Below are positions 9,084 through 18,800 of a stretch of 64,000 nucleotides of DNA, in pieces (the stretch's first letter is position 1; each line of letters opens with the position of its first letter). Below the pieces are notes generated by a model. That model worked only from the letters and a program-made list of their open reading frames with translations. It searched no databases and was not told the origin of the DNA. Origin of the DNA: Rhizobium gallicum bv. gallicum R602sp (GTDB lineage: Bacteria > Pseudomonadota > Alphaproteobacteria > Rhizobiales > Rhizobiaceae). Position numbers and translations under genes: made by a program. The stretch lies in contig NZ_CP006877.1 in NCBI RefSeq assembly GCF_000816845.1, forward strand, positions 2,423,501-2,487,500, in the 5' to 3' direction.

Positions 9084-10118
9084 TCAAACGAGCGGTGGAT
9101 TGAGCCGCGCGAAGCCTTCCTGCCGCCTGTATGGGAAATACGGATAAGGCGCCGACACCGCGCTGACCTTTTCAAGCCTTTCGACCTGCTCCTTCGTCAG
9201 CGACCAGCCGACGGCACCGAGGTTCTGGCGCAGCTGCTCCTCGTTGCGCGCCCCGACGATGACACTGGATACGGTTGGCCGGGCGGTCAGCCAGTTGATG
9301 GCGATCTGCGGCACCGTCTTGCCCGTCTCCACGGCGATCTCATCGAGTATGTCGACAATGTTGAAGAGCATTTCGTCATCGACCGGCGGGCCATATTCGG
9401 CCGTCTGGTGCAGCCGGCTTCCTTCCGGTAGCGGCTGGCCGCGGCGGATCCGGCCGGTCAGCCTGCCCCAGGCAAGCGGGCTCCAGACAAGCGCGCCCAC
9501 GCCTTGGTCGGCACCGAGCGGCATCAGCTCCCATTCGTAGTCCCGGCCCGCCAGCGAATAATAGACCTGATGTGCCACGTACCGCGCGTAGCCATGCCGC
9601 TCCGACACGGCGAGCGATTTCATCAGCTCCCAGCCGGCGAAATTCGACGCGCCGATATAGCGGAGCTTGCCGGCAGCAACGAGCCGATCGAGCGTCGAAA
9701 GCATCTCCTCGACCGGCGTCGAGGCATCAAAGGCATGCAGTTGCAGCAAATCGATATAGTCTGTGCCGAGGCGGCGAAGCGCGTCATCGACGGATTTGAT
9801 AAGCCGCAAGCGCGAAGTTCCCCAATCTGCCGGCCCGTCGCCCATCGGCAAGGCCATCTTCGTCGAGATGAGCACGGCGTCGCGCTTGCCGCCGATCGCC
9901 TGCCCCAGAACCTCCTCCGACGCACCCGCCGAATAGACGTCGGCGGTATCGAAGAGATTGACGCCTGCCTCGATGCAGATATCAACCAGACGCCGCGCCT
10001 GCGCCGCGTCGGTATTGCCCCATGCGCCGAACAATGGGCCGCTGCCGCCGAAGGTGCCCGCGCCGAAACTCAAGACCGGCACCCTGAGGCCGGATGCACC
10101 GAGATTTCTGTATTCCAT
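9084..10118 (-). CDS. Aldo/keto reductase
   Basis: A 344-residue NADPH-dependent oxidoreductase with a TIM-barrel fold. The catalytic tetrad is visible: Asp and Tyr in FDTADVYSAG, Lys in ISTKMALP, His in LLQLHAFD. YIGASNFAGWE and the C-terminal coenzyme segment SSVIVGARNEEQLRQNLGA are also family signatures. The substrate is unknown. It is divergently transcribed from a LysR gene across a 94-base gap, the usual arrangement for a regulator and its target. Confidence 0.92.
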   Translation of the reverse strand: MEYRNLGASGLRVPVLSFGAGTFGGSGPLFGAWGNTDAAQARRLVDICIEAGVNLFDTADVYSAGASEEVLGQAIGGKRDAVLISTKMALPMGDGPADWGTSRLRLIKSVDDALRRLGTDYIDLLQLHAFDASTPVEEMLSTLDRLVAAGKLRYIGASNFAGWELMKSLAVSERHGYARYVAHQVYYSLAGRDYEWELMPLGADQGVGALVWSPLAWGRLTGRIRRGQPLPEGSRLHQTAEYGPPVDDEMLFNIVDILDEIAVETGKTVPQIAINWLTARPTVSSVIVGARNEEQLRQNLGAVGWSLTKEQVERLEKVSAVSAPYPYFPYRRQEGFARLNPPLV

Positions 10119-10212
10119 GGATCTGTCTCCTGTTGTCTTGAGGAGAGATAGACACTCACTAAGGCGCGATATAGATTGCCAGCGAGAAAGTCATTTGTGA
10201 TTTGAATTCATC

Positions 10213-11115
10213 ATGAGCCGTCAGGACATCAATCGCGCCGGCGAAATGGACGTCTTCGTGCGCGCCGTCGAGCTTGGCGGCTTTAGCGCCGCGGCAACCG
10301 CCTGCCGGATGACCCCGTCGGCCGTCAGCAAGCTCATCGCCCGCCTCGAAGCCCGGCTTGGCATACGTCTCATCAATCGCTCGACGCGGCGCCTGCAACT
10401 CACGCCGGAGGGTTGCGCATTCTACGAAAGGAGCGTCTCCATCCTTGCCGATATCGCCGAGGCCGAGCGATATGCCTCAGCAGGCGAACAGGCAGCCGGG
10501 CCGATCCGTATCAATACCAGCGCGTCCTTCGGCAATCATGTGCTCGCGCCCCTCCTATCATCCTTCATGGCGCTTCATCCGGCCGTGACGCTCGACATTT
10601 CCTACACCGACAAGGTCGTCGATCTCATGGAGGAGCGAGCCGACGTCGCAATCCGCGCCGGACCGCTGAAGAATTCCAGCCTGATCGCCCGCAAGCTCGG
10701 TGCAGCCCGCAAGTTCATCGTGGCCTCGCCGGACTACCTTCGCCGCCATGGCGAACCGAAGTCGATCGCCGATCTCCAACAGCACTGCCGCATCGGCTTT
10801 TCCTATTCCCGCGCCATCGGCGGGTGGCCGCTACTTGATCAAGACGACACGGTGCTTGTGCCGGTGACCCCGGGCATTCAGGTCGGCGACGGCGAAGGGA
10901 TGCGCCACCTGGCACTTTCCGGCGCCGGCCTTGCGCGTCTTGCCGTCTTCACTGTCGGCGCCGATATCGCCGCAGGAAGACTGGTATCTGTCCTTGAAGA
11001 CATGAACCCCGGCGACCTCGAGGAATTCTATGCCGTCTATATCGGTCAAGGCGGTCCTCTGCCCGCCCGCGTCCGCGCACTGCTCGATTTTCTCGCAGCC
11101 AACGTTCGTCTCTAG
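10213..11115 (+). CDS. LysR family transcriptional regulator
   Basis: A 300-residue regulator. The N-terminal winged helix-turn-helix spans about residues 9-66 (MDVFVRAVELGGFSAAATACRM, PSAVSKLIARLEARLGIRLINRSTRRL), followed by the effector-binding domain from about 92, with NTSASFGNHVLAPLL and ADVAIRAGPL typical of the LysR substrate-binding region. It is divergent from the aldo/keto reductase gene at 9084-10118, which it probably controls from the shared 94-base gap; the effector is unknown. Confidence 0.93.
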   Translation: MSRQDINRAGEMDVFVRAVELGGFSAAATACRMTPSAVSKLIARLEARLGIRLINRSTRRLQLTPEGCAFYERSVSILADIAEAERYASAGEQAAGPIRINTSASFGNHVLAPLLSSFMALHPAVTLDISYTDKVVDLMEERADVAIRAGPLKNSSLIARKLGAARKFIVASPDYLRRHGEPKSIADLQQHCRIGFSYSRAIGGWPLLDQDDTVLVPVTPGIQVGDGEGMRHLALSGAGLARLAVFTVGADIAAGRLVSVLEDMNPGDLEEFYAVYIGQGGPLPARVRALLDFLAANVRL

Positions 11116-11181
11116 CCCCGGGGGCTTGCGCCTGTCGCAACGCTGCCATTGGGCTTGCGCGCGCCAGGCGGAATTTTAGCC

Positions 11182-11214
11182 AAGCTGGCCATATTTCGCA
11201 ATTGCGGCCAGCTT
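11182..11214. promoter_or_regulatory. Perfect inverted repeat upstream of the AbrB-family gene
   Basis: AAGCTGGCC (11182-11190) and GGCCAGCTT (11206-11214) form a perfect 9-base inverted repeat around a 15-base AT-richer spacer that itself holds the palindrome GCAATTGC. There is no T-run on either side, so it is not a normal terminator. It sits about 120 bases before the start of the next gene and fits an operator or a hairpin in the leader. Confidence 0.45.
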
Positions 11215-11330
11215 AACCTGCCCATATACCGGCGATAGATTTCCGGCTGCTCCGGCCGGTCCATATGTTGCTACCGATGAATTTTCGTGCCGTTCACCGC
11301 GGCCCATCAGTCGGAAAAGACAGGCGTTCG

Positions 11331-12422
11331 ATGCCGTTTAAAGCCGCAAGCCGAGCCATACGAGAAGCCAGCCTGCCGAGATGGGTTCTGCTGCTTAGCC
11401 TCTCCAGCTTTCTCGTTGTCGTTCTTGAACTTTTCGCCCTTCCGGCATCGCTGCTCGTTGGGCCGATGATCGCGGCGATCTTTCTCGCCCTGGTGATCGG
11501 CAAGGGCCAAGTTCGCGTCCCCTACTGGCCCTTGCAATTCGGACAGGCTCTGGTCGGCCTGATGATGGCGCGCGCCATAACGCCGGACATTCTCGCCACG
11601 ATGGCCAAGGATGCGCCGCTCTTCATGCTGGTCATCGTATCGGTGATTGCCATCGCAGGCGTGCTCGGCTATCTCCTGACGCGGCTGCAGGTGCTGCCTG
11701 GCACTACGGCCGTCTGGGGCTCCTCCCCCGGCGGCGCCTCGGCCATGGTCATCATGTCGGAGGCCTATGGCGCCGATGCCCGCCTTGTCGCCTTCATGCA
11801 GTATCTGCGCGTCGTCTTCGTCTGCGTAGCCGCTTCCGGCGTCTCACGCCTCTGGGTCGCGGCCGACGGCGGGCTGCCACCGCTTATTCTCTTCCCGCCG
11901 ATCGACTGGCCGGCATTTGCCGCGACTGTGCTGCTTGCCTGCTGTTGCGTCTATGCCGCCTTCCGTTTCCGCGTCCAGGGCGGCACCATCATCCTTCCGC
12001 TTCTGGCAGGCTCTCTGTTGCAGGGTTTCGACCTCCTGACGATCGAGCTGCCGATGTGGCTGCTCGCGATCAGCTATGCCCTGATCGGCTGGAGCATCGG
12101 ACTGCGTTTCACCCGTTCGATCCTGAAGCATGCCGCCCGCGCTCTGCCACGCGTTTCCGCCTCGATCCTGCTTTTGATGTCGATCTGCGGGCTGATGGCC
12201 GTGGCCCTGCACATATTCGCGGGTATCGATCCGCTGACAGCCTATCTCGCGACCAGCCCTGGCGGTGCGGATTCGGTTGCTATCATCGCCGCCTCTAGCG
12301 ATGTCGACTTGCCCTTCGTCATGGCGATGCAGGTGGGGAGGTTTGTGGTGATCCTGTTTACCGGGCCGATGCTCGCGCGCTTCATCGCGCGGAGGAGCGG
12401 CCTGGCAGAGAGCCCCGCCTGA
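11331..12422 (+). CDS. AbrB family membrane protein (ammonia monooxygenase-like/YedL-type)
   Basis: Polytopic membrane protein of the Pfam AbrB family (named after E. coli AbrB; not the Bacillus DNA-binding regulator). About 363 residues with roughly ten hydrophobic segments. The duplicated fold is visible: two copies of a GALVGP/TAVWGSSPGGASAM-type motif, first PGTTAVWGSSPGGASAMVIMSE, then YLATSPGGADSVAIIAASS. These PGG motifs mark the family. The cargo is unknown. ATG 11331 (MPFKAASRAIR) is preferred over an upstream in-frame ATG at 11265, because the extra 22 residues look non-conserved. Its 3' end overlaps the convergent AraC gene by 41 bases. Confidence 0.85.
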   Translation: MPFKAASRAIREASLPRWVLLLSLSSFLVVVLELFALPASLLVGPMIAAIFLALVIGKGQVRVPYWPLQFGQALVGLMMARAITPDILATMAKDAPLFMLVIVSVIAIAGVLGYLLTRLQVLPGTTAVWGSSPGGASAMVIMSEAYGADARLVAFMQYLRVVFVCVAASGVSRLWVAADGGLPPLILFPPIDWPAFAATVLLACCCVYAAFRFRVQGGTIILPLLAGSLLQGFDLLTIELPMWLLAISYALIGWSIGLRFTRSILKHAARALPRVSASILLLMSICGLMAVALHIFAGIDPLTAYLATSPGGADSVAIIAASSDVDLPFVMAMQVGRFVVILFTGPMLARFIARRSGLAESPA

Positions 12423-13269
12423 GCGCGGCCCATTGGCCCGGCGTCATGCCGTAGGCTTTCTTGAAATGCCGGTTCAGGTGGCTCTGATCCGCAAAGCCGG
12501 TGGCAAAGGCGACGTCCGATAGCTCGCTGCCCTCGCCGATCATCGCCCGCGCCTGCTGCAACCGCCGCATCAGAAGGTAGCGATGCGGACTGGTCGCGAA
12601 TGCAGCCCGGAAATGCCGCGACAACGCAAAGCGGTCGAGTCCTGTTACCGATTCAAGCTCGCCAGAACGCACCGTTCGCGTCGCATGTGCTTCAAGGTAG
12701 TCGCGGGCGCAACAGGCCTGGTTCCAGGCTATGCTGGCGGGCAGCCTGCGCAATGCCTTCGCGTGCCTTACAAGCCCGTCGGCTATGCCCATCACGAAAT
12801 CGTCGACGAAGAGCTCGTCGAGCCCTCCATCGAGATCAGTCAGTGCGCCAAGCAGGACGCCGGCAAGAACCGGATCGCTGATGACAGGCTGGTCGACAAA
12901 AGGCAGCCCGAGTTTCTCGGCTTCCAGGCATTCGGCAAGCAGCGAGGGTTCCAGGTAGACAATACGGTATTGCAGCCCGTCGATGGTGCCTGCCCCGCCG
13001 TCATGCACCTCGTCTGGATGCAGCACGATCACCTGACCGGGCATGCTGAAGCGCCTTTCGCCGCGATACGAGAAGGTCTGCACACCCTTCAGCGTCACAC
13101 CGAGCCCATAGGTGTCGTGCCGGTGCGGCTCGAAGGCATTTCCGCTGAATTTCGCCTCGATGCGCTCGATCCCGGGAAAGGCTGGCGCTGCCACAATGCC
13201 GTCGCCGCCCTGCGGCACGCACAAACGTTCAAGACCTTCGAAAACCTGCGGCGTTACATTCTGGCTCAA
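12382..13269 (-). CDS. AraC family transcriptional regulator
   Basis: An N-terminal cupin-like AraC ligand-binding domain (FEPHRHDTYGLGVTLKGVQTFSYRG at about 45-70) is followed by two helix-turn-helix units at the C-terminus (LDRFALSRHFRAAFATSPHRYLLMRRLQQA, then LSDVAFATGFADQSHLNRHFKKAYGMTPGQW). A TTG at 13269 is proposed as start because GAGG lies 5 bases upstream and it gives a usual-length 295-residue protein. The only in-frame ATG, at 13350, would overlap the divergent DUF2000 gene. The 33-base spacing to that gene suggests the regulator controls it, itself or both. Confidence 0.88.
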   Translation of the reverse strand: MSQNVTPQVFEGLERLCVPQGGDGIVAAPAFPGIERIEAKFSGNAFEPHRHDTYGLGVTLKGVQTFSYRGERRFSMPGQVIVLHPDEVHDGGAGTIDGLQYRIVYLEPSLLAECLEAEKLGLPFVDQPVISDPVLAGVLLGALTDLDGGLDELFVDDFVMGIADGLVRHAKALRRLPASIAWNQACCARDYLEAHATRTVRSGELESVTGLDRFALSRHFRAAFATSPHRYLLMRRLQQARAMIGEGSELSDVAFATGFADQSHLNRHFKKAYGMTPGQWAALRRGSLPGRSSAR

Positions 13270-13301
13270 CGCGACCTCGAAACCGCATGAAAGAGACTGG
13301 A

Positions 13302-13709
13302 ATGTTTGATACCAAAATTGCGATCGTTCTGCGAAACAATCTTGCGTCATGGCAGAAGCTCAATGTAACCGCCTTTTTGATGAGCGGCATCGCCGGGCAA
13401 GATTCCGCGATCATCGGCGAGGCCTACAGGGACCGCGCCGGCAACACCTACAATGCCATGTCAGTCCAGCCGATCATCGTGCTATCGGCCGACGAGGCGA
13501 CGATTTCAGCGATACATCGCCGCGTGCTGGAACGCGAGATTCCATCCTCGCTGTTCATCGAGGAGATGTTTGCAACCGGCCATGACGCCGCCAATCGCGC
13601 CGTATTTGCCGAATACGCGCCGGAAGACGCAAAGGTCGTGGGCGTCGCTCTGCGCGCCGGCAGGAAGATCGTCGACAAAATCACTAAGGGCGCGACGATG
13701 CATGCCTGA
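13302..13709 (+). CDS. DUF2000 family protein
   Basis: A 135-residue protein starting MFDTKIAIVLRNNLASWQKLNVTAFL and containing NAMSVQPIIVLSADEATI and AEYAPEDAKVVGVAL, the pattern of DUF2000 (a small alpha/beta family related to peptidyl-tRNA hydrolase PTH2, by family knowledge). Its function is unknown. ATG 13302 has GAGACTGGA just upstream; an in-frame ATG at 13287 is the alternative. The divergent AraC gene begins only 32 bases away. A strong terminator follows the stop. Confidence 0.88.
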   Translation: MFDTKIAIVLRNNLASWQKLNVTAFLMSGIAGQDSAIIGEAYRDRAGNTYNAMSVQPIIVLSADEATISAIHRRVLEREIPSSLFIEEMFATGHDAANRAVFAEYAPEDAKVVGVALRAGRKIVDKITKGATMHA

Positions 13710-13717
13710 AACGAAAG

Positions 13718-13746
13718 ACGGCCGGCGATGACCCGGCCGTTTTTGA
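13718..13746 (+). terminator. Rho-independent terminator after the DUF2000 gene
   Basis: ACGGCCGG and CCGGCCGT form an 8-9 base stem around a short loop (13718-13740), followed by TTTTT on the plus strand. It lies 9 bases after the stop codon and just before the end of the convergent OmpA gene. Confidence 0.85.
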
Positions 13747-13761
13747 TAAATGTGGCGCAGC

Positions 13762-14427
13762 TCAGCTCTGGGTGATCGGCGCGATCTGAATCTCGACGCG
13801 GCGGTTCTGGGCGCGGCCAGCCTCCGTCGCGTTTGACGCGACCGGTTGCGACGGGCCAAAGCCGACGGCGGAGACGCGACGCTGGTCGATACCTTGTCCG
13901 CCGAGATAACCGGCAACCGAAAGGGCGCGGCGCTGCGACAGATCCTGGTTATGCTGGATGCTGCCGGTGGAATCGGTATGGCCGTTGACATCGATCAATG
14001 TGCGGTTGAACTTCCTGAGCACGACCGCTACCGAGTTCAGCGTCGGATAGAAGCCCGGCTTCACGGCGTCCTGGTCGATGTCGAAGGTGATGTTCGACGG
14101 CATGTTCAGGATGATGTTGTCGCCGTTACGCGTCACCGAAATGCCGGTACCCTGGAGCTGGGCGCGGAGTTCCGCTTCCTGCTGGTCCATGTAGTTGCCG
14201 ATCGCGCCGCCTGCGAGCGCGCCGAGGCCCGCGCCGATCAGCGCCGCATTGCGCGCGCCGTGCCCGCGCCCGCCAAGGGCGGCACCCGCAAGCGCTCCGC
14301 CGACAGCTCCGAGCATTGCCCCGCCTGCGGTGTTCGACATTTTCTGCTCGCCCGTATAGGGGTCGGTCGTGGTGCAGGCGGTCAGGTAGCTGGCGGCCAT
14401 CGCCAGAAGTACGAATTTCTTGATCAT
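13762..14427 (-). CDS. OmpA family lipoprotein with glycine zipper
   Basis: A 221-residue outer-membrane lipoprotein. The signal peptide MIKKFVLLAMAASYLTAC ends in a lipobox (LTAC, Cys18). A glycine zipper region follows (AGGAMLGAVGGALAGAALGG and GAGLGALAGGAIG, about 35-75). The OmpA C-terminal peptidoglycan-binding domain covers about 110-218, with VNGHTDSTGSIQHN, LSQRRALSVAGYL and GRAQNRRVEI, including the Asp and Arg that bind diaminopimelate in this fold. It resembles YiaD-type proteins. ATG 14427 was chosen because the signal peptide starts there. Confidence 0.93.
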   Translation of the reverse strand: MIKKFVLLAMAASYLTACTTTDPYTGEQKMSNTAGGAMLGAVGGALAGAALGGRGHGARNAALIGAGLGALAGGAIGNYMDQQEAELRAQLQGTGISVTRNGDNIILNMPSNITFDIDQDAVKPGFYPTLNSVAVVLRKFNRTLIDVNGHTDSTGSIQHNQDLSQRRALSVAGYLGGQGIDQRRVSAVGFGPSQPVASNATEAGRAQNRRVEIQIAPITQS

Positions 14428-14624
14428 GGACAGAAAGCTCTCCGTTCGAAGCTGGCCCGAGCAAATATTATGGAATGCGGCAACAAGATGAACGCGTCCC
14501 CTCCGATAAAACAAAATCAGTCGAATGGACACGTCTCGCTTGCACAAATCCCGAAGATATCGCCAATTTGCCACAGCGGTCTCGACAGGCTCGATAATAT
14601 CGAGACAGGCGGGACCGCATGCGT

Positions 14625-15623
14625 TTAGAAGGCCTGGAAGAGCTGTCTTACGGTGTCGTAGCTGGCATTGGCGATCGAGAGCGCCTGCAGGCCGAGCTGC
14701 CGCTGCGTCTGCAACGCCGTGAGCTTGCTCGACTCCTCTTCCATATCGGCATCGACCAGACGCCCGATGCCTGAGCTGTAGGCGTCGAAAAGCGTTTTCG
14801 CGAACTCGTCCTGCAGCTCGATGCGTTTTTCCAGGGCACCAAAAGCCGAGCCCACGGTGGTCGTCTGCCTGAGAATGGCGTCCACTACGCTGATCATCTC
14901 ATTTACCTGATTTTTTGTCGTCGAGGATGAAAGCCCGATCTCCGCTTGTCCGGCGGTATTGCCGGCCTTGCTCAAAATCATGACGTAATTCTGCGAAGCG
15001 CCCATTTCCGTCGCGAAATAGGATGACGTCAGAGCGCCGTATTCGCCGCTCCCGCCCGAACGGTCGTCGACGAGGTAGCGGGCATCCTTCGATGTGGTGA
15101 CGCCCGTCGACGGCAGGTCGATATGATAGGTCAGCGTGCCGACGGCGACCGTGCCGTCGGCATTGCGGATATAGGACGCCGGAATCTGCTTCGGCTCGGT
15201 GGGATTGTCCTCATCCGTCAGGACGACCCAGTTGTCGCTGTTGAAGGCCGCCGCTTCGGCGACGGAGCGCAACTGTCCCTTCAGCTGCGTCAGCTCCTCA
15301 TTGATCTTTTCCTTGTCGACGCCCTGTTCGGTCGCAGCGACAAGTTTGGCCTTGATTTCGGAGACGACGTCAACGGCGCGGGCAACGCCCGTATAGGCCG
15401 TACCCATTGTGGCGGCCGCCATGCCGAGCGCATCCTGAATGGCAGCATGCGCTTTATTGTCGGAGCGGGCCGTCGTCGCCACCGACCAGTAGGCGGCGTT
15501 GTCGCGGGCCTGTTCGACCCGAAGGCCGGACGAGACGCGGTTCTGCGTCCGCGTCAGGCTGTGGTTGATATCACGAAGCGTATGCAGCGCCGCATCGACA
15601 GATGTGCGTTGAAAAATACTCAC
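14625..15623 (-). CDS. Flagellin
   Basis: A 332-residue flagellin-type protein. The N-terminal D0/D1 helices carry the hallmark LTRTQNRVSSGLRVEQARDNAAYW, and the C-terminal D0 region reads LTALQTQRQLGLQALSIANASYDTVRQLF. The central segment (about 135-235) is variable and surface-exposed in the family. Its neighbours are an OmpA lipoprotein and an RND pump, with no other flagellar genes in the window, so it is an isolated copy away from the main rhizobial flagellar locus. Whether it is a working filament subunit or a minor type cannot be told from sequence. Confidence 0.9.
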   Translation of the reverse strand: MSIFQRTSVDAALHTLRDINHSLTRTQNRVSSGLRVEQARDNAAYWSVATTARSDNKAHAAIQDALGMAAATMGTAYTGVARAVDVVSEIKAKLVAATEQGVDKEKINEELTQLKGQLRSVAEAAAFNSDNWVVLTDEDNPTEPKQIPASYIRNADGTVAVGTLTYHIDLPSTGVTTSKDARYLVDDRSGGSGEYGALTSSYFATEMGASQNYVMILSKAGNTAGQAEIGLSSSTTKNQVNEMISVVDAILRQTTTVGSAFGALEKRIELQDEFAKTLFDAYSSGIGRLVDADMEEESSKLTALQTQRQLGLQALSIANASYDTVRQLFQAF

Positions 15624-15888
15624 GGGAACAGAACTCCGAACACAACTACATGCTACTTACAAACAGCGAACCGTGTCCGCGAAACGTCATGTTCGGGCGC
15701 TGAAATCAGCGGGTGGGCAAGCCTCCGAAACGCTGAGGCATCGGATCGGTTACGGGTAGATCATTGCGTTTTACGCTTAAGAAACATCTAACGTTCAGAA
15801 GAAATTTATTCTGTTTTGCAACCTTCATTGACCACGAACACGCCGCCGCGATGGGAGGCGGCGACGTTTTAAGCAGACGCCGTGAAAT

Positions 15889-18800
15889 CTACTCCGCGGC
15901 CTGCAGGTGCTTGGGATCGGGCACCGGTTTCGGCCGCGCCGCAATCGCCATCTCCTCGTGCAAACGGGCTTCCTCATGCGCATGCGGCTTGGCAAAGCGC
16001 GCCACCAGCAGATAGGCGACCGGCGTGATAAGGAGCGTGACCAGCGTTGCGAAACCCAGTCCGCCGACGATCACCCATCCGAGCGCGATACGCGCTTCCG
16101 CGCCTGCGCCATGCGCAAAGACCAGCGGAACGCCGCCGAGGATGGTGGCGATCATCGTCATCATCACCGGGCGCAGCCGCAATGCACAGGCGCGTTCGAT
16201 CGCCTCGCGCACTTCTACCCCGCGGTCGCGGAGCTGGTTGGCGAACTCGACGATCAAGATTCCGTTCTTCGCCATGACGCCGACGAGCAGCACGAGGCCG
16301 ATCTGGCTGTAGATGTTGAGGCTCGATCCCGTGATAATGAGCGCGAAGACGGCGCAAGCAAGCCCAAGCGGCACGGTCGACATGATGATCAGCGAGGACA
16401 GCACGCTTTCGAACTGCGCCGCCAGCACCAGGAAGATGATCACGATCGCAAAGCCGAAAGTGAGTGCCATGCCGGTGGAGTTCTCTTCGAGTGTTGCCGC
16501 TTCGGCAAGCGGAATAAGACGCGCCCCTGGCGGCAGGATCGGCTCGGCAAGTTCCGTCACCTGCTTGACGGCATCGCCGAGCGACATGCCCTCCTTGAGG
16601 CCTGCCGTGATCGCGACGGATGCGAGTTGCGATTCACGGTTCAGCTGCGGCGCAACCGCGCCTTCCTTCATCGAAGCGATGACCGACATCGGTACGATCT
16701 TGCCCTCGCCGGTCTTCAGGAAGACGTTTTCGAGATCCGTCGGATCATCGATCGGCCGCATGGTCGACGTGAGCAGAACCGGATAGGCATCGCCATTGAC
16801 GAAGACGTCGACGACGGAGCGTCCCTCGAGCAGCGACTGCATCGCCGTCGAAAGCCCGGTGATATCGATGCCGAGATCGGAAGCCCGCTCGCGGTCGATC
16901 GTGACGGAGACCTGCGCCTGCGTCGGCTCGTTGGTCAGGCGCGGCGTATCATACCGCCCGGTCGCATTCAGCGCCTCTACCAGCTCGACGGCGGCAGTCG
17001 TCAGGCGGTCGTAGTCATTGCCGACGAGCGCCATCTGCAGGCCGCTGCCGGCGCCGCGAATGCGCAGGCTGTTCGAAGATATCGCATTGCCGCGAAGAGC
17101 GGGAACTCGCGATGCCGCCCGGTTGATGTCCTGGACGATCTCCGCCTGCGTGCGGTCGCGCTCGCCCCAGGGTGCCAGCGTCAGCACCATGAAGCCGCTA
17201 TTGGCCGAGCCGCCCTGGCCGGAGATCGAAAAGACGTTCCTGATGTCGCTGCGGTCGACCAGCGGCTGCAGGTATTCTTCGACGAGCTGCAGCTTGTCGC
17301 GCGTATATTCGAGGCTCGATCCCTGCGGCGCGGTGAGCCGCATCATCACCATGGCGCGGTCCTCGTTCGGCGTAAGCTCGCTCTTGACGGTCGAGAAGGC
17401 GACAAGCGCCGCCCCGGCAAATAAAACCGACGCGACAATGACGACCAGGGGCGCGTTGAGGCAACGCTGCAGGCTCCATTGATAGACGCGCGCAAACGCC
17501 TCGCCGAAGTGGCCGAGCGCGCCATGATCCTCCAGCATCGGCTTCGTCAGCATGCGCGAGGCGAGCATCGGACAAAGCGTCAACGCGACGATCGACGACA
17601 GACCGACCGAGAAGGCCAGCACGAAGCCGAACTCCCGGAAGAGACCGCCCACCTGCCCCGGCAGGAATGACAGCGGAATGAAGACGGCGGCAAGAGTTGC
17701 CGTGGTCGCGATGACTGCGAAGAAGACCTCGCGCGTGCCGAGGACGGCGGCCGCCCGCGGCCCCATGCCTTCGGCGCGCCGGCGCACGATGTTCTCGAGC
17801 ACCACGATCGCATCGTCGACGACCAGACCTGTCGCCAGGACGATGGCGAGCAGCGTCAGGATATTGATCGAAAAGCCCACGAGATAGATCGCAGTCAGCG
17901 TGCCGATCAAAGCCACCGGCATGCTGACTGCGGGGATCAAGGTTGCCCGCCAGTCTCGCAGGAAGAGGTAGATGACGCCGGTGACGATGACGCCGGCGAG
18001 GATCAGCGCCAGCACAACCTCGTGGATCGCTCCCTGGATGAACACGGCGTCGTCGCTGGTGATCGCGATCTTCGTGCCTTCCGGCAGCGTCTTCGAAAGC
18101 TGCTCGACCACCGTCTTGATGCCGCTCGAAATATTGAGCGTATTCGATTGCGCCTGGCGGATGACGCCGAGGCCGATGCCGCGCTTGCCATTGGATCGCA
18201 GCGCCGTATCGCCGTCGCGCGGCCCGAGCGTCACCGTCGCGACATCGCCGAGACGCACGCGGTCCTGCAGGATGACATTGGCGAAATCCTCCGGCTTCTG
18301 CAGGCTCGCCGTGGCGCGCACCACGATGTCCTGTGTCGTGCTCTTCAGCGATCCGGCAGGAACGTCGAGGGCGGAGTTGTCGAGCGCCTCCGTCAGATCG
18401 CCGACCGTCAGCCCGCGGCTTGCAAGAGCCCCCTGATCGACATCGACCCGAAAGATCTTTTCCTGGTCGCCATATTGCTCGACATCGGCAACGCCATCGA
18501 CGGAGGCCAGCCGGTCGACGATCTCGTTTTCGACGAGGAGCGTCAGGTCATCCATGTTGAGCTTGGTCGAGGTGACCGCAAGACGCATGATCGGCTGTGA
18601 ATCCGCATCCGCCTTGACGATCTGCGGGGCGTCGGCATCGTCCGGAAGCTGCTCCATGATGCGCCCGATCGCATCGCGCACGTCGTTTGCGGCGACGGCG
18701 AGATCGACGGTATCGGAAAACTCCAGCGTCACCCGGCTTTGGCCGAACTGCGATTGCGAGGAGATCGATTTCAGCCCGCTGACGCGCGCAACTGCGCCTT

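Noticed and set aside
15735..15775. Possible flagellar sigma-28 promoter (TAAA ... CCGAT on the minus strand) upstream of the flagellin gene
   Set aside because: The spacing is about 19 instead of 15 bases and the -10 match is partial.
15841..15870. GCCGCC/GGCGGC hairpin downstream of the RND permease gene
   Set aside because: No T-run on the minus strand after the stem; on the plus strand there is no gene to terminate.
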